A stretch of 64,000 nucleotides of DNA from Polytrichum commune (taxonomy: Eukaryota > Streptophyta > Polytrichopsida > Polytrichales > Polytrichaceae). The notes beneath the pieces were generated by a model. The model saw only the letters and a list, made by a program, of their open reading frames with translations. It did not search any database and was not told the DNA's origin. A program made the position numbers and the translations under genes. Positions 1 to 11,448 of this stretch are shown one piece after another. Location of the stretch: NCBI GenBank assembly GCA_950295325.1, contig OX485808.1:37163180-37227179 (forward strand), read 5' to 3'. Every line of letters begins with the position of its first letter. Position 1 is the stretch's first letter.

Positions 1-576
1 ACTTAAGGAAGGTGGTGCCCAACATCAAGCATGCTATCACGTGGAGTTATGAAGCATGGAGTGAGTTGGATGCACAAATAGTAAGGGATTGTTGGAGGAT
101 GGCGGTTTATTACCTACATGGAATGTTGGTTTTGCCCTAGTTGATGAAAGGGAGAAGAATAGAATGCAAGAAGGTTCAGATGAACTTGGTGCTCCGATTT
201 CAAAGTTGCAATTGGATGATGATGAGATGTCAATCGTGACTTACAATCAGACGGAAGGGGAAAATATTCCTTAGCTAGAATTGAGTACCGATGAGTTGGT
301 GTTGCTTTGGGAATCAATTATGCACAAGGCTTTGATCTTAATGTTGATCTACATTCAATAGATGTGGATGATGTTGCTCCACCTACAGTAAAGCTTAGTG
401 ATGCTAAATGTCACGCATCATTGTTGTCTAATTTCTTATTAGACAACTCTTTAAATTGTAGTGTTAATGAAATTATTAGTTTTCAAAAGCTAGTAGGGAA
501 TTTGAATAAGATGACAATTGCTAACTTGGGTAGGCAACAACAGAGATCTTTGAACTCCTATTTCAACAATTCTTGA
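1..576 (+). pseudogene. Degenerate 3' end of a pogo/Tigger-like (DDE_1) transposase
   Basis: From base 3 the reading frame gives a conserved DDE_1 C-terminal block: a run beginning VVPNIKHAITWSYEAW followed by ELDAQIVRDCWRMA. The frame breaks near 90-140, continues in another frame with LVDEREKNRMQEGSDELG, stops at about 272, and resumes in a third frame from 307 to 576 with PPTVKLSDAKCHASLLSNF and a terminal RQQQRSLNSYF. This order matches the C-terminal part and tail of plant Tigger-type transposases, which act in cut-and-paste transposition with TA target duplication. At least two frameshifts and one stop make it non-functional. The N-terminal DNA-binding and catalytic part lies off the window or is lost. 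The VKLSDA tail recurs in the minus-strand fragment at 40516-40794, which supports the family call. Confidence 0.7.
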
Positions 577-790
577 GAACATTTTTATTTGTTTGGAGTT
601 ATAAGTTATTATGCCATACCATCTATATTGCTCAAACTCATTGTACATATTTTAAAGCCCATACTGCTTATGTTTTTGTATTCCTTTGATAGCACGACAA
701 CTTTACACCATTTGTCATATTAACGAGAAGACGACACCTCGATAATACGACATTTTTTGTTTGTGTTTCCCAAACGTGTCATATTAAAGA
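560..790 (+). repeat. 3' non-coding end of the Tigger-like element
   Basis: The sequence just after the transposase remnant (TTTGTTTGGAGTTATAAG through a GTGTCATATTAA motif near 775) is present in inverted orientation at about 42786-43008, roughly 75-80% identical by eye. It is therefore the 3' terminal region of a dispersed family. The outer terminus and target duplication could not be fixed. Confidence 0.55.
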
Positions 791-1007
791 GGGAAAATGT
801 TATGAACTTGGAGTGCTTGAGGGATGGAGTGGGAGTATTGGGGAGGGATGGAGTAGTGGAACGTCAGTGCCTGGTGAGGTTTCCGCATGGGAGTGGTGTT
901 ATGATGCATGATCCAGCTGCATAGAGATCCATTCGCGAGTTGTGAGTTGGGAGGAGTCTAGTGGCGTTGTTCCTAACAATATGATCTTGAACAACAATAT
1001 GATCTTA

Positions 1008-1506
1008 AGGCCACTTCACACACGAGCCAAGAGCCGTGACCATGAAATTGTGAGAGCCCAAAAGAATGTGTCCAAAGGCCGTCCCAACACACCTCCAAAA
1101 TCATTTTGTGTGGTCACGGGCTCTCAAGTGTAGTGTGAAGTCCTATGTGACCGGACCATCAACCAAATGCTATTTCAATGAATGTCTATTCATGCGGGTT
1201 CTCACACATGATATAATAAAACAAACCAACAGTTGTGAACGTTCGGAGTGCCATGGTCTCACGGTTTTGTGTTAGGCCTACCTCCAAAAGGTGGTTTTTG
1301 AGAATAGTCCAATCGACCATGAAACATGATCTATTTGATGCCACGTAGGAATCCATGTAGACTTTACATCCATCTTGCATTCACATACTCTGTTGGTCCC
1401 TCAAGCGTAGTGTGAAGCGAACTTGGACCGGCTCCGCCTTTTCCACCAATGAGAGTGCTTGAAATGTAATGGTCACGGGCTCTTAGTCTCGTGTGTGAAG
1501 TGGCCC
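1008..1506. mobile_element. PIF/Harbinger-like MITE, copy A
   Basis: A 499-bp element with long terminal inverted repeats: the left end GGCCACTTCACACACGAG matches the reverse complement of the right end CTCGTGTGTGAAGTGGCC, and similarity extends inward through an AAGAGCC-GTGACCAT block. It is flanked by TTA at 1005-1007 and TTA at 1507-1509. A 3-bp TWA-type duplication is typical of PIF/Harbinger. No transposase reading frame is present, so it is non-autonomous. It shares the core CCAAGAGCCATGACCAT (one base different here) with the element at 10643-11153. Confidence 0.75.
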
Positions 1507-1509
1507 TTA

Positions 1510-1997
1510 GGACCGCTTCACACACAAGCCAAGAGCCATGACCATGAAATTGTGAGAGCCCCCAAAAAAGTGTCCAAAGGCCGTCCCAAGACACCTTCAA
1601 AATCATGTAGTGTGGTCACGGACCCTAAGTGTAGTGTGAAGCCATATGTTACCGGGCCCTCAATCAAATGCTATTTCAACGAATGTCTATTCATGCGGGT
1701 TCTCACACATGATATAATAGAATAAACCAACGGTTGTGAACGTTCGGAGTGCCATGGTCTCCCGGTTTTGTATTAGGCCTACCTCCAAGAGGTGGTTTTG
1801 AGAATAGTCCAATCGACCATGAAACATGATCTATTTGCTGAATCCATGTAGACTTTACATCCATCTTGCATTCACATACTCCGTTGATCCCTCAAACGTA
1901 GTGTGAAGCGAACTTGGACCAGCTCCACCTTTTCCACCAATGAGAGTGCTTGAAATGATATGGTCACGGGCTCTCAGTCTCGTGTGTGAAGTGGCCC
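1510..1997. mobile_element. PIF/Harbinger-like MITE, copy B (head-to-tail)
   Basis: A second copy of the same family directly follows copy A, separated only by TTA. It starts GGACCGCTTCACACACAAGCC and ends GTGTGTGAAGTGGCCC, followed by TCA. The interior repeats copy A throughout, with small indels near 1836. Either two insertions used the same target or one element was tandemly duplicated. Confidence 0.65.
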
Positions 1998-2114
1998 TCA
2001 GTGTGTTCCAAATGTAATAGTTCGGCCAATGAGAGTGCTTGAAATGATATGGTCACGGGCTCTCAGTCTCGTGTGTGAAGTGGCCCTCAGTGTGTTCCAA
2101 ATGTAATAGTTCGG
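1937..2114. repeat. 89-bp tandem duplication of the MITE right end
   Basis: The block 1937-2025 (starting CCAATGAGAGTGCTTG, ending AATAGTTCGG) is repeated at 2026-2114 with essentially no change. It spans the right end of copy B plus about 25 bp of flank, so the duplication is younger than the insertion. From 2115 to 2456 no gene is seen. Confidence 0.85.
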
Positions 2115-2460
2115 AACAGCTGACACTCTATTATCCTCGATCGCAGCAAGTGTTAACCTTAGTGATGCTCCTGTGATGCCTTTCGTGATACTGGTAATGC
2201 CGTGCACATGACAGATCGAGGTTGTTAGGTGCATCATGTCGTTTCCAGTGTTCCAAAAGACGTAGCAGGATTGTTTGGAGTGTATTGGTCGGCACCATTC
2301 AAACCTTGGGAATGAATCTCTTTGGAAATCTCTTTGCTTGTGAGGGAGGCACGCGCGTCATGAAGCAAGATGGGTTTAATTTTAGCGATTGAAGCAAGAT
2401 GAGTTGTAGGGATGGGCATGTGCAATGCCGAACACTCATCTTGTCGCATGGCGTGCTTCA

Positions 2461-3121
2461 CTAATTAAGCAAAGTAAGGGATCAGGACGATGTTCAACCT
2501 GAAGGCGAGGGAGGAGGTTCTCCTTGAGCCGGCGCTGATGCATGAAGAGCCTTTCACTGAGGCGAATGGGAAACAGACAGACTCGCGATGAGCAACCCGG
2601 ACAGACTCCACGATCGATGAGAACATCTTGACATCCGCATGCTACACAAGAGAGCCAAATCGACCACCTTCCCATAAGCTTCACTAATTAAGCAAAGTAA
2701 TGGATCAGGACGATGTTCGACCTGAAGGCGAGGGAGGAGGTTCTCCTTGAGCCGGCGCTGATGCATGAAGCGCCTTTCACTGAGGCGAATGGGAAACAGA
2801 CAGACTCGCGATGAGCAACCCGGACAGACTCCACGATCGATGAGAACATCTTGACATCCGCATTCTACACAAGAGAGCCAAATCGACCACCTTCCCATAA
2901 GCTTCACTAATTAAGCAAAGTAATGGATCAGGACGATGTTCGACCTGAAGGCGAGGGAGGAGGTTCTCCTTGAGCCGGCGCTGATGCACGAAGCGCCTTT
3001 CACTGAGGCGAATGGGAAACAGACAGACTCGCGATGAGCAACCCGGACAGACTCCACGATCGATGAGAACATCTTGACATCCGCATTCTACACAAGAGAG
3101 CCAAATCGACCACCTTCCCAT
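2461..3121. repeat. Three tandem 223-bp repeats, possibly from a RING-finger fragment
   Basis: Units begin at 2461, 2684 and 2907, an exact 223-bp period, and are nearly identical; the third ends at the CTTCCCATGC junction near 3121. The period is not divisible by three, so the minus-strand frame shifts between units. On the minus strand each unit reads WSIWLSCVECGCQDVL and then DRGVCPGCSSRVCLF. Another frame of the same unit gives VVDLALLC. Together these resemble the C-terminal half of a C3HC4 RING finger broken by a frameshift. The repeat is certain; the RING origin is a weak inference. Confidence 0.8.
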
Positions 3122-3995
3122 GCATGATCAACATATTCAAGCACGTCTCCCTTCTATCTCGACTCCAAATCATATCTGTCGTTACTAATGAATTGATGGT
3201 TTGCTATTTCACGAAGAGGAGAAACATGCTTAGGAACAGGACGTCGAGGGAATTCCATTGAAGCCATTTGTGTCTGCATCAGAAAATACGTATTGTCCTC
3301 TAAATAGCTGAAGTAGCCTAAGTATCTGGTTGAACTTGTTTGTATGTATGTACCCAATTTTGCATGAAGTTCCTAACGATAATTTTGATGCTAGTTCCAT
3401 CATGTTACTATATTCAACCTCAAATACCATGCTCAACTCTCATATTTTCTGATTGAAATTGTCAATGAGTCTACAGATACAACATTTATTACAATATTAC
3501 TTCATTACTTTTCAGACCCATGTGCGTATGTGCAACTAGGATTCCATTTAGGACACCAGTTGAATGCAACAAGAATCCAAGTGAAGGTCACAAAAACTTG
3601 GTATTTGTGTCCAACAAAAAGTCCAAAGACAAAGTTGAAAATATGTTTCATGAACCACTATCACAAAATTAAATCACGTCTTGGACCTTGTAGTGTCCTC
3701 ACATTGTCTTTGAACTCTATCCAAAATTCATATCCATAAATATACATGATGCAATTTATGCATGTTACACACAATTTACGCAATGTGTAATCCAAAGGTG
3801 ATGTTTTATGTGATGATCTGAATTGACAAAAGAAAGATCTATGTTTATTTGACAATACATTCGGAAATTAATATACGTAGTTTTAGTTGAATGCGATTTG
3901 CTTCCATCACATGGGTCCAAGTTGGCAGTAATGACGATTTAGGGTTTGTTCTTTGGACTATTTGTGAGTAACATATTGGGTCCAAAATTTCACTA
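3122..3995. other. No recognisable gene
   Basis: AT-rich sequence. Only short open frames (under 70 codons) occur, with no recognisable domain. No repeat partner elsewhere in the window was noticed. Confidence 0.5.
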
Positions 3996-4549
3996 CACTA
4001 AATATTGTATTTAGTGTCACCAATTCTAATTGTTTTGCTCCATACTAATCGTAAACACCGGTGCAATGTCACCAACACTAACAATGTTAACCCAACATTG
4101 TTTGTCATTCCTTGTAATTTTTTGGGGGGATTATAGATTTACAATGATGCAATTACTATCACTTACTAAGTGATTTTCTATCCAAATTTTAATCATCCGT
4201 GACAATATTTCATCATAGATTTGTTAGGAAGCCAAACTTTGTTTCCATATAAGTAGCATGATTATTTCGCGGATTATACACTGCTTGCTTGCAGTAAAGA
4301 AATATGTATGCATATAATTGTAACAATCTACACAGTCTCCATCCTAATGAATCCCTCTTTAGGGTGGAGATTGTGCAAGCTAGAGAAGAGTGGGCAAGTA
4401 GAGCAGGTAGGATTTTGGGCAATGGATGAACTTGAAGTTCTCATCCATCATCCATGACAATATTTGTACACTTATTCATAAGAAGCGTCATGAGGAAAGT
4501 TACCATGGTGACATAAAATACCATATGACACTCTATACAATGTTTAGTG
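3996..4549. mobile_element. TA-flanked TIR element (CACTAAA ends)
   Basis: Termini are CACTAAATATTGTAT on the left and, reverse complemented, CACTAAACATTGTAT on the right, followed on both sides by AGTGTCA. Both ends abut a TA dinucleotide (3994-3995 and 4550-4551). The right half (about 4430-4549) and an inner stretch (4085-4213) are homologous to 33790-34067 and, inverted, to 42018-42300. The segment at about 4214-4430 is extra here. TA duplication suggests the Tc1/mariner group, but no transposase is present. Confidence 0.55.
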
Positions 4550-4647
4550 TACTCCTATATTCACAATTTGTTGAATTTGTATGATTCACCTTGAATCCAA
4601 AGTATCATATTAACTGAAATATTCACCATAAGCTATGCTCATTTAGT

Positions 4648-4847
4648 NNNNNNNNNNNNNNNNNNNNNNNNNNNNNNNNNNNNNNNNNNNNNNNNNNNNN
4701 NNNNNNNNNNNNNNNNNNNNNNNNNNNNNNNNNNNNNNNNNNNNNNNNNNNNNNNNNNNNNNNNNNNNNNNNNNNNNNNNNNNNNNNNNNNNNNNNNNNN
4801 NNNNNNNNNNNNNNNNNNNNNNNNNNNNNNNNNNNNNNNNNNNNNNN
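4648..4847. other. Assembly gap (200 N)
   Basis: Exactly 200 undetermined bases, probably a fixed-size scaffold gap. It sits immediately at the left edge of the segmental duplication, so the true duplication breakpoint for copy 1 cannot be read. Confidence 1.
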
Positions 4848-6239
4848 CATGACACTAATGCATCATAGTAATGCATTCACAAATGCATCTCATTTGAGTA
4901 TGAGTTAACTACATTGAGCTAGGGTCGGATGTTATCTCTTAATGACCTTTTTGGGAAGCCTAGGGTGCAAGCATCGTGAAGTGGACCAATAAATTGCTTC
5001 GGTATACTAAAACCATATTGATTTTGGTCAAATCCCTAAATATAATAGCAAAGTGTTGTCAAAAATGGAAAATGAAAACATATATATACGCACACGCGCA
5101 CATATTTGTCATTTGTGGGTGATGTGAATTTTGGAGATCGTTGTTTTGCTAAGCATCATATTGATTCACATAAGTGGATAACTTTATTCATCATGTTGAT
5201 TCATCCATCTCAACCTTGAATATCTTAAATATTATATTATGGGAAAAACACTATAAATTTTGAGGTGATTTCAATGACAACTACATGTAATTTTATCCAA
5301 CATTTATAATGGAATGACCATTCAAAGCAAATATAAACAAGTTGCATCGATTCCAAATGGGAGAATTTTTTTGTTGCATTTGAACAATGCAATCCGAATG
5401 CACGTTATGCCATTGTCTCGTACTCGTTGGTGCTAAGACTACCAAGAAATACCAAAAGATTTGGGGGGTAGAGAGAGGGAATCATCACATATAAGGACAC
5501 CTCTCATCCATCCCACATAAAAACTTGATCCCATGTAGGCTTGTTGCCGATTCGTCTCAAATGACCTCAAGTACATCAATTTTGAGGTTCTAAAACTAAT
5601 TCCGATGTCAAATCAACTAAACAAAGCAACTTCTGAAATGCGTACAAATTCAAGACTTTTATCTTGGATGAATGCGAGGTACGTTCCGTATATGACAATT
5701 CCCTCATCCCCAAAATGTGGTCGTTGTCCCTTATCCCTTATACATTTACGACTTCATTAAAAGTATTTAGCTAAGATTGGGGGATTTCATTCAGAGTGAG
5801 ATTTGGATTTAATAACTTAGTCCATTCTGAAGCATGTCATGTCCAAACATACATAGTCTATTGGTGATTGTCTTCCAAACTTAAATGTCTTTGAGGCTTG
5901 GAATCATGAATAATTTGTTGTGTAGTCAACAATCTTTTGAACTGTCCGAATTAGTTTGAAGATGTGTTCGTTTCCCATGAACTTCACTTTATTAAGCAAA
6001 GTTTTAGCATACTAACCTAGTTTGATTGAGTACTTCCACATGCGATATGTTAGATGTAGTCATGAAATATCCTTCGAGGTCCGTAATTTGAAGTTTGGCC
6101 AACATATATTCCCCTGACATTCTATGCATGCACAGTGGGAGTTAGGTGGAATCCCATGACTAGTGGTGCATCTATTTTGATTTTATTTTAAAATATTAAG
6201 CAAATTTTGAGGTGTTTTTTTTAATGTTTTTTTGTGTTA

Positions 6240-6811
6240 TAAATTCACTACTACAGTTAGTCCAAGCCAGTAGGGTGAATATTAACACGCGCAACTTTGC
6301 CAAATGTTCCCTATTATCATGTAGCATTAGTACATTCAAAGTCAATGGCAACACGCCAAGCGATGGAGAACGGTGACGTTGAACAAGACGAATTTCGCAT
6401 CAGAGACGATGAAGGCACAATCTTGGATGAATACTTGGGCGGAGAAGAGTTCGAAGAACTGATCTTGGAAGAGAAAAATGATTTCAACAATGATTTGCCA
6501 TAAAGGACCTCCCAGATTGATGTCTTCGATGATTTTCAATGAAAAAACATTTAGAATGTATTGAAATATTTCAAAATGTATCTTATGATGCCGCCTCCGA
6601 CCTCTAGAATAAAAAAAACAACACTGACCATGACATATGTATTCAAGACACGACAATTAGGGCAATTAACTTGTTGATGCATGGAAACTAAGTCAGTAAG
6701 TCTCGGAAGGAACAGAATTAAAAATATTGGACTTGTCAGTCCAACTAAGTTACCCAAAGCATATCGAGTGCATTCCATGGGCAGACCAGAGGAGTTTGTA
6801 ACTTAGATTTA
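6240..6811 (+). pseudogene. Degenerate conserved gene fragment, function unknown
   Basis: An acidic open frame at 6297-6503 includes ENGDVEQDEFRIRDDEG and LGGEEFEELILEEKND. Further down, 6668-6795 reads in one frame as RNRIKNIGLVSPTKLPKAY and RVHSMGRPEEFVT followed by a stop; an in-frame TGA precedes it. The same pieces occur in copy 2 (46390-46920), where the first frame is shifted after EEKND. The minus strand is also open across 6551-6778, so the coding strand is not certain. The composition looks like a protein tail and may be transposon-derived. I do not recognise the family. Confidence 0.35.
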
Positions 6812-6971
6812 ATTAGATAGGCCATTTTTACTCTTGCATTCTATTTTGTTCTAAGTTTTTACTTTTTATTGTTTCACTCCAAGTCCTTGAAGGGCTACCC
6901 ATGTTGTGGAAGCCCAAGTCATGTGCCCAACCCTTGAGATTGGGCCTACTAGTGGTTGCTCTACTCTTAGT

Positions 6972-7002
6972 ACTTATTATTATTATTATTATTATTATCA
7001 TC
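6972..7002. repeat. (TTA)n microsatellite
   Basis: About nine TTA units; shorter in copy 2 (about 48713-48728). Confidence 0.9.
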
Positions 7003-7094
7003 AACACATATTCCCTTATTCCTATGTACAAAAACATGTGTAGACAGTGGGTGTACGTACATGTAAATACTATATTTGGAGCTCATTTTCTGCA

Positions 7095-7369
7095 GCAATT
7101 TCTTGGAGTTGTGGTGGCTAGGGCTAGAGCTCATGCCATTTGGGTGTGCCCAAGCTAGCCGAGTCATGACCCCATCACAGGGGAAGGGGTTGTCAAGGTT
7201 GGGGCCCACGTTCTAGCACTCCCAAGCAGTCCTACCAATTTTAGTTTATTTTTGGTCCCCACCGACAATTGTTGCCCGCCCTGCCCAATTCCAAAAACAA
7301 ATTGCCCTTGTATTCTTGAAGGCCGTTTGTTCCCAAATCTCATATTGAGTGCACTTCGCCTTGAAGGCC

Positions 7370-7372
<3 letters not shown>
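7095..7372. repeat. Inverted repeat arm, pairs with 11197-11448
   Basis: The segment from GGCTAGGGCTAGAGCTCATG to CGCCTTGAAGGCCCA is found reverse-complemented at 11197-11448. By eye the arms are about 80% identical over roughly 260 bp. The same pair is in copy 2 at about 48835-49098 and 49890-50131, so it predates the segmental duplication. It may be the remains of a long-TIR element; no target duplication was identified. Confidence 0.7.

Positions 7373-7414
<42 letters not shown>
7373..7414. repeat. (TC)n microsatellite
   Basis: About 19 TC units. In copy 2 the run is longer (about 49101-49153) and is followed by (TA)n to about 49182. Further TC runs occur at 8366-8388 and 9949-9960. Confidence 0.95.
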
Positions 7415-7419
<5 letters not shown>

Positions 7420-9947
7420 CTTAGTTTTGTCCTAACCATAATGAACTAAATTAGTTACTTATGCTAAACCCAGGGTAAAGTTACTTTAGGGTTAGGGCAG
7501 TCTCAACTAACGAATTTCCACCATAGATCAGAGCATCTGCATCTATGGCCATGAAGGACTACCTAATTCTATATTAAGAGGGTGAGATCACAAGGACCTC
7601 CTTTCAAAGGCTAAACTGCGGTGGCTATTTACCCTAAGTAACTTTTGAGCTTAGCATAAGTGGTGCAATCTTGGTGGTTTGGGAGGTGTATGTAATTCAA
7701 CTCTAACCTCGGATGCACAAGGTTCAAATGGCTAAGGAACAGGTAGAGTACTCCATGAAAGTATGTGTATTCTTGGTTGCAAACGTATGTTCATGCTGTA
7801 CATTATTGTGTGACATAGATAACAATTGGGTTCTGTTGTTATTCACCTCGTGTACGTTACTAACCCTCTCTTTGGATTTGGTTGGTGGCATGGGCACATG
7901 TGAGGCAGACCCTTCACAAATTTGACAGCTTCTTTAGGTTTGCATACCAACTTTTGTCAAAAAATAGTGTGTAAATAGGGCTTAGACATTCTTTAATCAT
8001 GAGGAGTGTTTGGCATTGTATTAAGTAATGGTAGGACCTTTGAAGTAGTAGTAGACAAGGCTTGTACTAGAGTTTGACATACTTTGGATATGATGGACAT
8101 TACTTTGCATTAAGGGTACAAAGGTAAAACCTTAGTAAGTGATTTACTTATGGTGACTTACCTTCTTAGAGATTTGCCAAGAAATGACAATGACCATGGT
8201 ATGTGGTTTGGTATGCAAGGGAGTAGTAATGGGAAATGATCCCACCCACCCACCCGGGTTTTGTAAGGTACATGGATATGTAAAGGAATAGTATGGCCTC
8301 TTGATAAGAGGATGTATTGCACAAAGACTAAGCTTGACAGTAAGCATGGCTATAAGCAAGAAAACTCTCTCTCTCTCTCTCTCTCTCTTGATTTAAGGGC
8401 TCCTGTCCAAAAAGTTGACGGGTTGCCCGTGAAAAAAGTACTATCACAATATAAAGAAGGGGATTGAAGCCCCAGAAAGCACCGCTGAAGGAACTCCCTC
8501 GATGCCATTACGGCTCACCTCTATAGTGCGGATGGATAGTGCTGAGTGACAGAGGTTGGCTGTGAAGTAGAGAGGAGATAAGTCTGCGAGTGCAGTCTCT
8601 GAGCGTGAGGTGTAGTTCCACAGAGATTACTGAACATATCCCTGAATGCCCAAAATCCTGATACCATAGGAAATATTTCGGTGATTCAGTCTGTGAAGCA
8701 GGGTTGTGAGCCGATTACCTCAATATACTCTGATCACACTGTTCTTCAAGATGACCAAAAAGAATAGCTCATCGCAAGATGAGTATAAGGTGTCGATCAA
8801 ATGATTCTACACTTGACGATATATATGAGTTCTTGTGATTATCAGTTTATGTACTTTAACATCTATCATTTATTTCTTGATTCAAGAATGACAAATGCTT
8901 CTTCATAAGCAATTCAATATATATATATAAGAGTATGTTAACTATTTCCATGGAAGTAGCATTGCCTTGTTGACATCGATAACAAGTAAGATGGTCCGCC
9001 TACACCTGTTGTACGCTCTACTAATTTATCTTTTGGTAATTTGGGGAGCATGGGCACAGGTGAGGACCTCTTCTACAAGTGCGGTGCACCTTCGGAAGAA
9101 ATTGTCCCTTCACCACTTATCTTTCTTGAAATTTCTCCTAGAAAAGTGGTGATGAGTATTATCATTCGTGATAATTTTCATATAATACTCTAATAATGAT
9201 GTTAAGTACAATTCCTGTCTATATAAGACGTGGTGATAATCTGACTATACTTCAGGATGTTATAAATTTACAGAGGAAACATACCCATGGATCTGTCCCT
9301 GTAAATTCTTTGATTCAGTATTCTTTGAACAGACTATTTCGAACTACATAAAGTACTGTTGAGATATTGCAGATTGAGAAAGAAGGAAAATGGGTTGATG
9401 GTGATTTCAAAAGTTACTGGATCTTTTTTACTATAAAATCATGAAGGGTATATATGGACCTGTTGTTGAGGATACTAACTTAGGACGAGTATATATTCTA
9501 TACTACAAGTCCTATTGCTGACTAAGAAGAGTTGTTCAGTATAGATGGAATGATGAAGTAAGTCTGCTCAGTTGGTGATTAACTGCTGAGATACTGACCA
9601 CATGAAATATCTAAAACTACAGAATAAGAAGTGAGCTTATATCTGTGAATATAATACCAGGACACTCTCTAGACTGGTCTGATCCAGATATGAATATAAG
9701 GGTCTATAACGACTCATATATAAATTATGGTTAACGGACAACCGATAAAACAGAAATTACCACATATCTGTGACTTCTTGGAAACATTTCATAACTAAGA
9801 AGTACACACACATATATATACCATGAGATTATCAAGACCTTATTCCAACAAGGATGTATGTTGTCAATGACTTTACATAACATAACTCTACAATAGGTGT
9901 GACATGACCTATTGTGACATGACTCTAATCCAGACAAGATTAGTCAG
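7415..9947. other. 2.5-kb segment present only in copy 1; no clear gene
   Basis: Copy 2 passes from its TC/TA microsatellite straight to GTTCATTGCCCTTAGTAG, while copy 1 has about 2.5 kb here, bounded on both sides by TC runs. It holds only short open frames. The best is the signal-peptide-like frame at 8991. Parts have a degenerate, retroelement-like look, but no gag, pol or LTR pair was recognised. Either an insertion into copy 1 or a TC-to-TC deletion in copy 2 would explain it. Confidence 0.7.
8991..9060 (+). CDS. Possible signal-peptide first exon
   Basis: The frame from the ATG at 8991 reads MVRLHLLYALLIYLLVIWGAW and AQ, a good secretory signal peptide with a likely cleavage after the alanine-rich end. 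It is followed directly by GTGAGG, a plausible splice donor. In another frame downstream, DLFYKCGAPSEEIVPSP is open for about 40 codons. This could be a broken or multi-exon gene for a secreted protein. No family is recognised and the evidence is thin. Confidence 0.2.
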
Positions 9948-9960
9948 CTCTCTCTCTCTC

Positions 9961-10642
9961 TTCATTGCCCTTAGTAGATAAGCAATTAATTAGGAGTTCA
10001 TTCTTGATTTGCAAGCGAAAGCATGCACATGAATGTCAATAATGCATGTAATGAACTTGGAAGTAAATAATATTAAAAAAATATCATTAGAACTATTGTT
10101 ATAATGTATGGGACTTACCAATTGAAGGGGTATTTTGTCATTCTAAAATGAAACTTATATTTGTGTGCTATTTTTTTATTTTTTATTTTATGATATTTTA
10201 GTTAATTCCTTTTACTTTCACAATTTTGTATATATATATATGAACTCTTTAATTTGAATAAATTAAATTAAATGAATTAATCCTAATTAGATATAATTAA
10301 GTAAGAAATTATGCTTACCAAGGAAATTAAGCCTAATTATATCTGAAATGCGCTTACATGAATGAAATACGACTTAATACATTCAATCATGCTTAATAAG
10401 TTCAAATATGTATGAATACTTGTGAAAAGTAGAAGGCATAAACAAAAATATTATAAACTAACCAAACCAAGAGTAGCACACACAAATATAAAATTCATTT
10501 TAGAATGAGAAAAGACCTTTTCAAATGGTAAGTTGCATACATTTTAACCTAAAACCCTATCTTTTTCTACATTTGAGTTCATTACATGCTCTATTGACAT
10601 TCATTTACAAGCTTTCGGTTTCAACTCAAGAATAAAGTCTCA
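9961..10642. other. AT-rich stretch without a gene
   Basis: Shared with copy 2 (about 49183-49857) at roughly 93-95% identity by eye. It has poly-A and TATATA runs and no coding potential. Confidence 0.6.
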
Positions 10643-11153
10643 GGGGCGGTTTACACTATGGACCAAGAGCCATGACCATTGAATTCTAAAATCTGTGATT
10701 GGAGAGTAAAGTGCTCTTGGTCCCGTTTGGCTTTACACTACCTTGAAAAAAGGAGAATGACCACTAACTTTGAGGTCCCAAAAAACTACTAAAATCTGCC
10801 ATTTGGATAATGTGCCATGGTCCAACGGGTTTTCCGTTGAGGCGAGGCAAAATGCTCGACTCAACGGAAATCAAGGGAGCCGTAAGGCTGAAAATCAGCC
10901 ATTGGCCGAATTTTTTTTTAATATTTTTTTTCCCGAATTTTTTTGACGTTATTGTAGATGGTTGGGAAAGAAATTAAAAAAATCAGCCCAAAGTTGTCCC
11001 GGTCCAAATCCACTTTACACTACAAGAGTGACCAAGCCACTCAAAAATCCATTTTTGATTTTTCATGGTCACGGCTCTTGGCCAAGAGCTGTGACCATGA
11101 AAATGATTTAATTTTCTTGGTCATGGCATTTGGTCCATAGTGTAAACCGCCCC
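10643..11153. mobile_element. PIF/Harbinger-like MITE, copy 1 only
   Basis: A 511-bp element with inverted ends GGGGCGGTTTACACTATGG, continuing inward to a CATGACCA block on both sides. It is flanked by TCA at 10640-10642 and TCA at 11154-11156. Copy 2 has the uninterrupted empty site AAGTCTCAGTCAA near 49855 with a single TCA, which proves a 3-bp target duplication and an insertion after the segmental duplication. It contains an internal hairpin (TTCCGTTGAG paired with CTCAACGGAA) and no transposase. Confidence 0.9.
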
Positions 11154-11196
11154 TCAGTCAATTACTTCTTTACCAAGGGGAAGTGAACGTATATAT

Positions 11197-11448
11197 TGAA
11201 CTGTGGGCCTTCAAGGCGAAGTGTACACAATATGAGATGTGCGGACAGGTGGCCTTCAAGAATGCAAGGGCGATTTGCTTTTGGAATCGGGCGGGGCAAG
11301 CAACAGTTGTCCGTTGGGACCCCAAAAAAACAACTTTTTGGGGGGACTGCCCGAGGGTGTCAGATCGCATGCTTGGGCAAAGACCCAACACCCCCCCCCT
11401 TATTCCCACCCAGATGGCATGAGCTCTAGCCCCTGCCGGATGTGGTGG
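11197..11448. repeat. Inverted repeat arm, pairs with 7095-7372
   Basis: Reverse complement of the 7.1-7.4 kb block. It starts GTGGGCCTTCAAGGCGAAG and ends near CATGAGCTCTAGCCCCTGC. The copy 2 counterpart is at about 49890-50131. The following 11449-11690 is shared with copy 2 and holds no gene. Confidence 0.7.

Noticed and set aside
6551-6778. Minus-strand zinc-finger protein (QQVNCPNCRVLNTYV)
   Set aside because: Only one CxxC pair, and the plus strand has an equally convincing conserved reading; neither was firm enough for a named gene.
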